A stretch of 64,000 nucleotides of DNA from Candidatus Eisenbergiella merdigallinarum (GTDB taxonomy: Bacteria > Bacillota > Clostridia > Lachnospirales > Lachnospiraceae). Location: contig DWXE01000044.1 of assembly GCA_019119355.1 (NCBI GenBank), positions 1 through 64,000 of the forward strand, read 5' to 3'. Below the pieces are notes generated by a model. The model searched no databases, was not told the DNA's origin, and saw only the letters and a program-made list of their open reading frames with translations. A program made the translations under genes and the position numbers. Positions 34,832 to 42,965 of this stretch are shown one piece after another (the stretch's first letter is position 1; each line of letters starts with the position of its first letter).

Positions 34832-36331
34832 TCAGAAATTCAGGTAGATGAAACCGGCAGCGTCATATCCCGTTCCGTATCTCCCGAAGACGAAAACCGC
34901 CAGCAGTAAAATCAGGCACAGCCCCCATCGGACCGGAAGGGGCGCGCATACCATCCAGGCGGCCGTCCCCTTTCCCGTCCGCTCGGAAACCAGGTCCATG
35001 ACAAAGAGCAGCAAAATCGCTCCGATTGCGATCCAGAACTCCGTCCGGTCCAGCCCCATGGCGTACAAAAACTCCCCGGCCAGGGCGAAGCCCTGCCAGC
35101 GGGTGAACAGATTTTTCAGACAGATCCAGGCCATGGACAGCGTTTCGCTACGGAAGGGGATCCAAAGACAGGTCACGGTCAAAAAGGTCAGACAGCTTCC
35201 CAACAGCCGCCGCGTTCTCCGAAAGGGCAGCCGCCTCCCCTTTCCCCACTTTTTTAAGGGCAGGGAAAGGGCATCCTCCGCCACCAGAAAGAGCCCGTGC
35301 AAAAGCCCCCACGCCAGGAAGGTGGGCGCGCCGCCGTGCCACAGGCCGCTGACCAGAAATACCGCCAGCAGGTTGGCGTATTTGCGCAGCCTGCCCTTCC
35401 GGTTGCCGCCCAGCGGGATATAGATGTAGTCCCGCAGCCAGCTGCTCAGGGAAATATGCCAGCGCCGCCAGAAATCCGAGATCCCCGCCGCGAAATAGGG
35501 CTGCCGGAAATTCTCCAGCAGAGAAAAGCCGAACAGCGCGGCCGCGCCCGCGGCGATGCAGGAATAGCTGGCGAAATCGCAGTACAGCTGGACGGAATAG
35601 AACAGGGCCGCCATCAGCATGGTAAAGCTGTTGCCGTCCGCATACATGCCGAACAGGTGATCCACCAGGACCGCCGCCCGGTCCGCGATCACCAGCTTCA
35701 TAAAAAAGCCCAGCAGGATGCCGGTCGCCCCGCGCACGATCCGGTCGTAGTCCAGCAGTTCCCGCCGCGTTCTGGTCAGCGCGGACTCCAGCTGGGGCAG
35801 AAAGTGCCCGCCCCTTTCGATGGGGCCGCTGGAGATGTTCGGGAAAAAGGAGACGAAGGCCGCATACCGCCCCAGATTCCTCTGCGCCCCGTATTTCCCG
35901 GAGGCCGTATCCAGCAGATAGCCCGCTGCCTGCAGGGTGTAGAAGGAAATTCCGATGGGAGCCGCCAGGTTCATCCGTCCGGCCACGTCCAGCCGCACCA
36001 CCGCCAGCCCGTGCCCGAAGTTCGCGTTGATCAGCGATTCCCATACGGGAAAGTAGCGGAACGCCGCCAGCAGTCCGAAGTTGAGAAGCAGGCACGCCGC
36101 CACAAGCAGGCGCCTGGCCCCTCCGGAGGTCAGCCGTTGGACCAGCAGGGCGCATCCCCAGGTGGAAACGATGGAAAACAGCAGCCAGACGCCCGAAACC
36201 GCGTCCGCCCACAGAAAGAACGCCGCGTTTGCCGCCAGCAGAACCCACAGCCGCAGCCGGGAAGGGACCGCGTAATACAGGCAGAGGGATACCGCCAGAA
36301 AAGACATGAAAAGATTCGATTGAAGACCCAT
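34832..36331 (-). CDS. MBOAT-family acyltransferase (DltB/AlgI-like)
   Basis: A 499-residue membrane protein with about 11-12 hydrophobic segments. The invariant histidine lies in SGLWHGGAPTFLAWGLLHG, and WRRWHISLSSWLRDYIYIPLGG is the AlgI/DltB signature. It should pass an acetyl, alanyl or other acyl group across the membrane. No DltA or DltC gene is beside it, so O-acetylation of a surface glycan is more likely than D-alanylation. Confidence 0.92.
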   Translation of the reverse strand: MGLQSNLFMSFLAVSLCLYYAVPSRLRLWVLLAANAAFFLWADAVSGVWLLFSIVSTWGCALLVQRLTSGGARRLLVAACLLLNFGLLAAFRYFPVWESLINANFGHGLAVVRLDVAGRMNLAAPIGISFYTLQAAGYLLDTASGKYGAQRNLGRYAAFVSFFPNISSGPIERGGHFLPQLESALTRTRRELLDYDRIVRGATGILLGFFMKLVIADRAAVLVDHLFGMYADGNSFTMLMAALFYSVQLYCDFASYSCIAAGAAALFGFSLLENFRQPYFAAGISDFWRRWHISLSSWLRDYIYIPLGGNRKGRLRKYANLLAVFLVSGLWHGGAPTFLAWGLLHGLFLVAEDALSLPLKKWGKGRRLPFRRTRRLLGSCLTFLTVTCLWIPFRSETLSMAWICLKNLFTRWQGFALAGEFLYAMGLDRTEFWIAIGAILLLFVMDLVSERTGKGTAAWMVCAPLPVRWGLCLILLLAVFVFGRYGTGYDAAGFIYLNF

Positions 36332-36352
36332 CTTTATCTCTCCTTTCCCGGT

Positions 36353-37423
36353 TTACCGGTAGACCGCTTCGCGCTGAATCCAGAAGCTGACGAAGAACAG
36401 CAGCACGTCCACCGGAATTTTGACCGCGATTTCCCATCCTCCCGTCAGGGAATGGATCAGGCTCACCAGAAACGCGCTGCACCCCATCTGAACCGCGGCC
36501 AGGAGGAAATATTTCCCGGCCGATTTCCACACCGCCTGGCCGCTTTTGAACACCACCCGGTAGTTGACGCCGAAATTGTAGACCGCGGACAGCACCCGCG
36601 CCGCCACGGTGGACAGGACGATATAATCGGCGTACAGAAGCGTCCTGTCCCGCAGCAGGGCGCAGAAGAGGGAAAACAAAATCAGATCCAGCACGCTGGA
36701 CGAAAGGGACGAGAATAAAAATTTTCCGAACATCCCGTAAATCCGGGCGGAATCCCGGATGGGGCGAAAATGGCTGCTCCTGTTCTTCTCGAGATAGATC
36801 GTGGAGATCGGCACCTCCAGAATGGGGACCTGAGCCGCCTTCGTCTCCAGCAGCATGTTGGTTTCGAACTCAAACCGCTCGCCGGATACGTTCATCAGCC
36901 GGGCCATCAGCCCCCGGGGAATCCCCCGCAGCCCGGTCTGGGTGTCGGACACCGCCACCCCCGCCAGATATCGCATCACCAGGCGGGTGGCCTTGTTCCC
37001 AAAGGCGGACCGGGATGGAACATCCTTCCCGTCGAAGTCCCGACATCCCATCACCAGTGCCATGGGGTGTTCCGCCATGGCCTCCATGCATTTTCGGATG
37101 CAGGCTGCGGTATGCTGGCCGTCGCTGTCCGCCGTGACGCATCCGATGGCGTCGGGATCGCTCTGCAGGCACTCGTTGAAAGCCGTTTTCAGCGCCCGGC
37201 CCTTTCCCAGGTTCACCGCGTGATGGAGCACCTTCGCCCCGTATTCCGACCGCGCCCGGCCGAACAGCTCCCGGTATTCGGGCCCGCTGCCGTCGTCCAC
37301 CACCAGCACGGGCCCGATCCCCTCTTCCTTCAGGTCCTTCAGCAGGCCGAGAAGTTTTTCGTCCGGCTCATAGGCCGGGATCACCACCCAGATTCTCTTG
37401 TTTTCCGTCATTTCAATCTCCAT
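36353..37423 (-). CDS. Glycosyltransferase family 2 fused to a GtrA-like domain
   Basis: Residues about 10-225 are a GT2 domain (VVIPAYEPDEKLLGLL, VVDDGSG, TADSDGQHT), most like dolichol- or polyprenyl-phosphate sugar synthases. Residues about 240-350 form four membrane segments of the GtrA type. Such fusions charge a lipid carrier with a sugar and help flip it. The start at 37423 follows GGAGGAGG and overlaps the end of the upstream membrane protein by 11 bases. Confidence 0.9.
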   Translation of the reverse strand: MEIEMTENKRIWVVIPAYEPDEKLLGLLKDLKEEGIGPVLVVDDGSGPEYRELFGRARSEYGAKVLHHAVNLGKGRALKTAFNECLQSDPDAIGCVTADSDGQHTAACIRKCMEAMAEHPMALVMGCRDFDGKDVPSRSAFGNKATRLVMRYLAGVAVSDTQTGLRGIPRGLMARLMNVSGERFEFETNMLLETKAAQVPILEVPISTIYLEKNRSSHFRPIRDSARIYGMFGKFLFSSLSSSVLDLILFSLFCALLRDRTLLYADYIVLSTVAARVLSAVYNFGVNYRVVFKSGQAVWKSAGKYFLLAAVQMGCSAFLVSLIHSLTGGWEIAVKIPVDVLLFFVSFWIQREAVYR

Positions 37424-39293
37424 TCGCCTCCTCCAGCTTCACCCCGCCGCCTTCCCACAGGATCCGGTACAGAGTCCCCGTCTCAAATTCCTCCGAAAAT
37501 TCCGAAAACAGCTGCCCCGCGTCCCCCTGCAGCGGATCGCAGTACAGATAGCCCGCATGGGAGGATTCCGCCGCGTCCAGCACCTGCGCGGCGCCCATGG
37601 TCTCCGGATCCAGCGCGGCGAACATGAGGGAGACCGGAGACGCTTCAAAGGCCACGTACGTGTTTTTCACCCACTGATTTTCCGCCGCGTCCCTGCAATA
37701 GAGCACCCGCATTCCGTCCCCGAAGTCCAGTTCGCCCACGGTTTCCAGGAAAGCCCGGGATTCGTCCGAGATCATCTCTTCCCGGGCAGCCAGATCCTCC
37801 TCCCGGGTCTGCCGGTACCCCCAGAAGCCCTGCCACACCTGGGGCCAGTGGGCGCTGACGGCCACGAAGGCCAGGCAGATCAGCCACGGCCCATATCCGC
37901 GCGCGGCCTTTTGCTCCCGGGACAGATACAGGGAAGCCAGCAGATACAGCGATCCGACGGTAAAGGGAGCCCCGTAGCGCTCGATGGAGGATACCATGCC
38001 GAACGGCTCCAGATACTGGGTCTCCGCCGCGAAAATGGTCAGATGGCTCACCAGATTGATCCCGTAGAAAACAAGCCCGCTGACCGGCAGAAAGACGCCC
38101 AGCAGCCTGGCGTCCGCCCCGGAAACCGCCTTCTTTTTGGAGAGGATGAATAAAATCAGGCAGATGGCTGCGAAGAGCCCCAGCGGGGAAAAATCCACTC
38201 CCCACGTAGAGCCCCGGTGCAGCGGCCAGAAGGCGAAGGCTTCCGCGAAGGAAGACAGCAGCGTCCGTCTGGTCTCCGGCAGGAGCACGGGCAGATTCCC
38301 CGCGGCCATGGATACCGCCGCTCCGGTGAGCTTGGCCACCCGGCGCATCAGCAGGCAAAACAGCATCCAGCTGCCCCCGGACAAAAGCGGCGCCGCCGTG
38401 ACCGCAAACAGCGGGCGCAGCTCCATTTTCCCCCCTCTTCTGGCCCGTCCCCAAAAACGGATCCACAAAAAGGCCAGCCCGAAGGCCGCCCACAGAAATC
38501 CCACGGATTTGATCAGCACCAGCGCCCCCAGATAGAGGCCCAGCCGGAGCCAGTAGAAGGATCTCCGATGCCCCGTTTCATCGAATACCGCTGCCAGGAA
38601 CGCGCCGTAGACCGTCGCCATGGCCAGATCCGCGCACATCCCCTGGCAGTAAAAAACTTCCGCCACGCTGGGAAACGCCCAGAGGCACAGGACCGCCGCC
38701 CCGGCGAGAACGGGATTTCTCCCCTTCAGCCTGCCCAAAACGGGCGTCAGAAAGGCAAAGACTCCGAATCCGTATCCCGCAAACATCAGGCCTTCCGAAA
38801 ACTGCTCCCGGTTCCAGTGCGCGAACCACCACTTCAGCAGCTGCAGCCCCGGCGGGTAATCCCCGAATTCCGGCGCCGCATTGGCATAGCGGGCCGCGAA
38901 GCCGTCCAGCCCGTACAGCGCCTTCACGTCCGTGGCCCAGAAATTCAGATCGTCCCACCACACGGCCACGCGGCCGCTCATCAAAAACGCCGCTCCCACC
39001 ACGGCTGCGGCCGCCGCGGGCGCGGAAATATGCCGCAGGGCCCCGGACGCGGCCGAAACGAACGCCCGCCGCTTCCCGCTGCCCGCCAGGAGAAACCAGC
39101 CCAGCCAGAAAAGCAAAAAGGCGGCGCTGATTCCGTCGATCCAGGAAAGCCGGTTCCAAAAGGCCAGCCCGTAGAGCGCGAACATCAGCAGGCAGACGCC
39201 CACGGGCAGGACGTCCGCCAGCTTCTCTTCAAATCGGACGCACAAACACAGGATCAGCAGGCAGAACGCCGCGATATCGATTATCATTATCAT
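37413..39293 (-). CDS. Large polytopic membrane protein, GT-C-like
   Basis: A 626-residue protein with a dozen or more membrane segments and a C-terminal soluble part of about 110 residues. WWDDLNFWATDVKALY in the first outer loop gives an acidic Asp pair, as in lipid-sugar-dependent GT-C glycosyltransferases; I cannot assign a family with certainty. The ATG at 39293 follows GGGGAG; the longer frame would start inside a terminator. With the next gene (GT2-GtrA) making a lipid-linked sugar, a role as the transferase that uses it is plausible. Confidence 0.75.
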   Translation of the reverse strand: MIMIIDIAAFCLLILCLCVRFEEKLADVLPVGVCLLMFALYGLAFWNRLSWIDGISAAFLLFWLGWFLLAGSGKRRAFVSAASGALRHISAPAAAAAVVGAAFLMSGRVAVWWDDLNFWATDVKALYGLDGFAARYANAAPEFGDYPPGLQLLKWWFAHWNREQFSEGLMFAGYGFGVFAFLTPVLGRLKGRNPVLAGAAVLCLWAFPSVAEVFYCQGMCADLAMATVYGAFLAAVFDETGHRRSFYWLRLGLYLGALVLIKSVGFLWAAFGLAFLWIRFWGRARRGGKMELRPLFAVTAAPLLSGGSWMLFCLLMRRVAKLTGAAVSMAAGNLPVLLPETRRTLLSSFAEAFAFWPLHRGSTWGVDFSPLGLFAAICLILFILSKKKAVSGADARLLGVFLPVSGLVFYGINLVSHLTIFAAETQYLEPFGMVSSIERYGAPFTVGSLYLLASLYLSREQKAARGYGPWLICLAFVAVSAHWPQVWQGFWGYRQTREEDLAAREEMISDESRAFLETVGELDFGDGMRVLYCRDAAENQWVKNTYVAFEASPVSLMFAALDPETMGAAQVLDAAESSHAGYLYCDPLQGDAGQLFSEFSEEFETGTLYRILWEGGGVKLEEANGD

Positions 39294-39369
39294 CAGATTG
39301 ATCTCCCCGGTTTCACTTTCACAGGCATCCCGTCGCATGCCTGTTCCCATTATGCCCTGTTTCGCACAT

Positions 39370-39418
39370 AAAAGCAAGGGGCCTGTGGCCGAAACAAACG
39401 TCCCGGCCGCAGGCCCCT
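39370..39418 (-). terminator. Terminator after hpf
   Basis: A 15-bp stem (39377-39391 with 39404-39418, one mismatch) around a 12-base loop, followed on the minus strand by TGCTTTT. It lies 65 bases after the hpf stop. Confidence 0.8.
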
Positions 39419-39482
39419 CTTTCAGGCTGCCGCATGGCTGTCCATAGCCGCGTGCGGCCATGCCCGCCCTTTCCCTCAACGA

Positions 39483-40010
39483 TCATTCTTCCGGTTCGAT
39501 GAGTCCGTAGGTGTTGCCCTTTCTCTTATAAACCACGTTCACCTGATCCGTCTCCGCATTGTAAAATACGAAGAAGCTGTGCCCCAGAAGCTCCATCTGC
39601 ACGCATGCGTCCTCCGGATACATGGGCTTGATATCGAACCGTTTGGTCCTGACGATCTTCACTTCCTCGTCCTCATCGAAATCCTGCTCCATATAGGAGG
39701 GCTGGAAGCTGCCTCCGGACTGATGCTGTGCGATCAGCTTGTTCTTATATTTCTTCAGCTGCCTTTCGATGATCTCCTCCACCAGGTCGATGGAGACATA
39801 CATGTCATTGCTCGTCTGCTCCGAGCGGATGATACTCCCCTTCACCGGGATCGTGACCTCAATCTTCTGACGCTCCTTCTCCACGCTCAGAGTCACGATC
39901 ACTTCCGTGTCTGCAGTGAAGTATTTCTCCAGCTTCCCCAGCTTGGTCTCAATGGCGTTGCGCAGTCCTGTGGTTACATCGATGTTCTTTCCGCTGATAA
40001 CAATCTTCAT
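39483..40010 (-). CDS. hpf: Ribosome hibernation promoting factor, long form
   Basis: Dimerises 70S ribosomes into inactive 100S particles in stationary phase. The 175-residue protein has the N-terminal RaiA/YfiA-type domain (residues 1-95) and the C-terminal dimerisation domain (about 120-175, KRFDIKPMYPEDACVQMELLGHSFFVF), so it is the long form. The ATG at 40010 follows GGAAGGGAT; longer starts lie in the leader. Single gene with promoter and terminator. Confidence 0.96.
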   Translation of the reverse strand: MKIVISGKNIDVTTGLRNAIETKLGKLEKYFTADTEVIVTLSVEKERQKIEVTIPVKGSIIRSEQTSNDMYVSIDLVEEIIERQLKKYKNKLIAQHQSGGSFQPSYMEQDFDEDEEVKIVRTKRFDIKPMYPEDACVQMELLGHSFFVFYNAETDQVNVVYKRKGNTYGLIEPEE

Positions 40011-40083
40011 ACAATCATCATCCCTTCCGGTCCATAATTCGGAAATTCCGATCCGGTTCGTTCCCATCGGATTTCCTGAATAA

Positions 40084-40112
40084 ATTATAGCATACCACGG
40101 TGCCCGAAGCAA
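40084..40112 (-). promoter_or_regulatory. Promoter of hpf
   Basis: On the minus strand TTGCTT (40112-40107), a 17-base spacer and a perfect TATAAT (40089-40084) with an extended TG. Confidence 0.75.
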
Positions 40113-40135
40113 TGTTTTCCGAATCTTTCCGAAAG

Positions 40136-40334
40136 TAATCAAAATTTTCTAATAATTATTTTTTATCGTTATACCATATTATTTTCCGGATTTTGGTACA
40201 ACCTCACAAAACAGGCGTTTGTTTTTGATTGTCTCCTGCGGTCAATGCTTTCCCCCACTTCCCTGTGGATAATGTGGATAAATGAGTGTATAAGTTCAAA
40301 ACCCGGAAAAATCTGCATTTTTCGCTGTGGATAA
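40136..40334. other. DnaA-box cluster beside an AT-rich stretch
   Basis: The exact DnaA-box sequence TGTGGATAA occurs three times in the same orientation: 40265-40273, 40274-40282 (directly abutting) and 40326-40334. About 75 bases to the left, 40136-40190 is almost pure A and T. The segment lies in a gap of roughly 300 bases between the hpf promoter and the end of araD and holds no gene. dnaA, dnaN and rpmH are not in the window, so it is better seen as an accessory DnaA-binding cluster than as oriC. Confidence 0.6.
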
Positions 40335-40447
40335 CTCTGGTGATAAAAAATCCCCTTTTTTGGCTTCCTTCGACGGTTTTTGTGCATTTTTACAGAGAAC
40401 TTACAGAATCCGCCTTCCCGGGAAGCCCCCGCTTTCTGACAACGGGC

Positions 40448-41143
40448 TCATGCCTGGCCGTAGTACGCGTCCTTTCCGTGTTTTCTGAAATAATGCTTCT
40501 CCTGCAGGGGCTGCGGCGCCGGCGAAATCCGGGGATTGATGATCTCAGAACGATAGGCCATTTTCGCCACCTCTTCCAGCACCGCCGCGTTGTGCACCGC
40601 CTCCACAGCGTCCTTTCCCCAGGCGAAGGGGCCGTGGTTTTTGCACAGTACCGCGGGCACGGCCATGGGATCCTTCCCCAGCCGCAAAAATTCGCCGGCG
40701 ATCAGCAGGCCCGTATTTTTCTCATAGGCGCTCTCGATCTCCTCCCGGGTCAGGGCCCTCAGGCAGGGGATTTCCCCGTAGAAATAGTCCGCATGGGTGG
40801 TTCCGTAGCAGGGGATATCCCGCCCCGCCTGGGCCCAGCTGACCGCGTAGGACGAATGGGTATGGACGATGCCTCCTACGCTTTCAAAAGCCCTGTACAG
40901 TTCGACGTGGGTGGCCGCGTCGGAGGAGGGCCTCAAATCCCCCTCCACCTGATTTCCGTCCAGATCCATCACCACCATATCCTCCGGCCTCAGCCTGTCA
41001 TATTCCACCCCGCTGGGCTTGATCACCAGCAGGCCGCTCTCCCGGTCGATCTGGCTGACGTTTCCCCAGGTGAAGGTCACCAGCCCGTACGCGGGGAGCA
41101 TGCGGTTCGCGTCGCACACCGCTTCTTTCAATGATTCCAGCAT
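40448..41143 (-). CDS. araD: L-ribulose-5-phosphate 4-epimerase
   Basis: Class II aldolase-type zinc enzyme that converts L-ribulose 5-phosphate to D-xylulose 5-phosphate. The 231-residue protein carries [16 protein letters not shown], the zinc histidines in [14 protein letters not shown] and the late KNHGPFAWG. It follows the FGGY kinase gene by 48 bases on the same strand. No araA isomerase lies next to it, so the substrate could come from arabinose, ribulose or an ascorbate-type route. Confidence 0.95.
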   Translation of the reverse strand: MLESLKEAVCDANRMLPAYGLVTFTWGNVSQIDRESGLLVIKPSGVEYDRLRPEDMVVMDLDGNQVEGDLRPSSDAATHVELYRAFESVGGIVHTHSSYAVSWAQAGRDIPCYGTTHADYFYGEIPCLRALTREEIESAYEKNTGLLIAGEFLRLGKDPMAVPAVLCKNHGPFAWGKDAVEAVHNAAVLEEVAKMAYRSEIINPRISPAPQPLQEKHYFRKHGKDAYYGQA

Positions 41144-41191
41144 ATTTTCCCTCCTGTTACGTTTTGTTTCCGTCCTCTTTTCGTTCGCCCG

Positions 41192-42805
41192 TCACAGTGC
41201 GTCCACCGCCGCCCGTTCCACGGGCAGGCACCGCAGATATGCTTCGAGAAACCGGTCGAACCCGGCTACGTCCCGCGCATCCGGTTCTGCGCAGACCGCC
41301 GTCCTCCCGGCGAATACCCGCTCTTTCAGATATTCGTCCAGCGTCTCCCCCTCCTTTTTGCAGCGCATGTAGGCCGCCAGCAGCGCGATCCCCCAGGCGC
41401 CGCCTTCCCCCGCCGTCTCCATGACGGATACGGGCGCGTTTAAGGCCGCCGCCAGAATCCTCTGCCCTGCCTGCGGGGTCTTGAACAGGCCGCCGTGGCC
41501 GGTGATCCGGTCCACCCCGATCCTTTCTTCCTTTTGGAGGATGTCCATTCCCGCCTTCAGGGTGCTCAGGGCCGAATACAGGTGGGCGCGCATGAAGTTG
41601 GCCAGATCGAAGCGGCTGTCCGGGCGGCGCACGAACAGCGGCCTTCCTTCCTCAAATCCCGTGATATGTTCCCCGGAAAAGTAGTTGAAGGCCATCAGCC
41701 CGCCGCAATCGGGTTCCCCTTCCAGCGCCTTTCGGTAGAGCAGGGAAAAGAGTTCCCCCGCATCCCGCTTTTCTCCCAGAAGGGTGGCGAACTGGGAAAA
41801 GAGTCCCACCCAGGCGTTTAAGTCCGAGGTGCAGTTGTTGCAGTGCACCATGGCTACCGGATCCCCGCAGGGCGTGGTCACCAGATCGATTTCCGGATGC
41901 AGGGCCGACAGCGGTTTTTCCAGGACCACCATGGAAAATACGCTGGTTCCGGCGGAAACGTTGCCCGTCCGCTTCGCCACGCTGTCCGTGGCCGTCATGC
42001 CCGTGCCGGCATCCCCCTCCGGAGGGCAGACGGCGATCCCCGCCTCCAGCGCTCCCGTCTCATCCAAAAGGGCGGCCCCTTCCTCCGTCAGAACGCCCCC
42101 TTCTTCTCCCGCCACCCGCACCTGGGGCAGGATTTCCCGGATCTTCCAGGGATATCCCTTCTGCGCCGTCAGCGCGTCGAACTTATCCAGCATGGCCGCA
42201 TCGTAATCCTTTTTCTCCGGATCGATGGGGAACATCCCGGAGGCCTCCCCGATGCCCAGAACCTTTTCTCCGGTCAGTTTCCAGTGGATATATCCCGCCA
42301 GCGTGGTCAGATACGCGATCCGTCCCACATGCTCCTCCCCGTTTAAGACGGCCTGATACAGATGGGCGATGCTCCATCGCTGGGGAATCTGGAATCCGAA
42401 CTCCCGGGTCAGGCGCGCCGCCGCGTCCTGCGTCATGGTATTTCTCCAGGTGCGGAACGGGACCAGCAGTTGTCCCGCCTCATCGAAAGCCATGTAGCCG
42501 TGCATCATGCCGGAAAATCCCATGGCTCCGATCCGGGTAAGGGCCACCCCGTACTGCTGCCGGACCGATTCGGCCATCTTCCGGTAGCTGTCCTGCAGCC
42601 CGCTCCAGATATCCTCCAGGCTGTACGTCCAGATCTGATTTTCCAGGCGATTTTCCCAGTCATGGCTCCCCGCCGCCAGGGGCGTATGGGTGTCGTCGAT
42701 CAGGACCGCCTTGATCCGGGTGGATCCAAACTCGATCCCCAGCGCCGTCCTCCCTTCCGTCAGGCTGTCTATCCTCTCACTCAAAATCGTTCCCGCTTCC
42801 ATCAT
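41192..42805 (-). CDS. FGGY-family sugar kinase, probable ribulokinase
   Basis: A 537-residue FGGY kinase. [16 protein letters not shown] is the N-terminal phosphate motif, and the C-terminal half contains [16 protein letters not shown] and [14 protein letters not shown]. It reads more like the xylulokinase-like branch than classical AraB. In Clostridium acetobutylicum a non-orthologous ribulokinase (AraK) was described, and pairing with araD suggests the same role here. The start follows AAAGGAGAGACG. Confidence 0.82.
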   Translation of the reverse strand: MMEAGTILSERIDSLTEGRTALGIEFGSTRIKAVLIDDTHTPLAAGSHDWENRLENQIWTYSLEDIWSGLQDSYRKMAESVRQQYGVALTRIGAMGFSGMMHGYMAFDEAGQLLVPFRTWRNTMTQDAAARLTREFGFQIPQRWSIAHLYQAVLNGEEHVGRIAYLTTLAGYIHWKLTGEKVLGIGEASGMFPIDPEKKDYDAAMLDKFDALTAQKGYPWKIREILPQVRVAGEEGGVLTEEGAALLDETGALEAGIAVCPPEGDAGTGMTATDSVAKRTGNVSAGTSVFSMVVLEKPLSALHPEIDLVTTPCGDPVAMVHCNNCTSDLNAWVGLFSQFATLLGEKRDAGELFSLLYRKALEGEPDCGGLMAFNYFSGEHITGFEEGRPLFVRRPDSRFDLANFMRAHLYSALSTLKAGMDILQKEERIGVDRITGHGGLFKTPQAGQRILAAALNAPVSVMETAGEGGAWGIALLAAYMRCKKEGETLDEYLKERVFAGRTAVCAEPDARDVAGFDRFLEAYLRCLPVERAAVDAL

Positions 42806-42874
42806 CGTCTCTCCTTTCCCGTCATTTCCTGCGGTTGCCGTTTTTCATGTTTCAGTATAGCATAGCCGGCCGCG

Positions 42875-42920
42875 AAACAAAAGCGGCATAAAAATCCCTC
42901 TTTCAGGATTTTTATGCCGC
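42875..42920 (-). terminator. Terminator after the NlpC/P60 gene
   Basis: A perfect 15-bp stem (42883-42897 with 42906-42920) and an 8-base loop, followed on the minus strand by TTTTGTTT. Confidence 0.87.
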
Positions 42921-42965
42921 AAGGATAACTCAGAATATCGCTCCGCCGGTATGCCCGCTTTTCGA

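Noticed and set aside
40136-40334. Chromosomal origin of replication (oriC)
   Set aside because: Three DnaA boxes and an AT-rich stretch fit, but dnaA, dnaN, recF and rpmH are absent on both sides and the spacing is short for a firmicute origin. Kept as an accessory cluster until GC-skew is checked.
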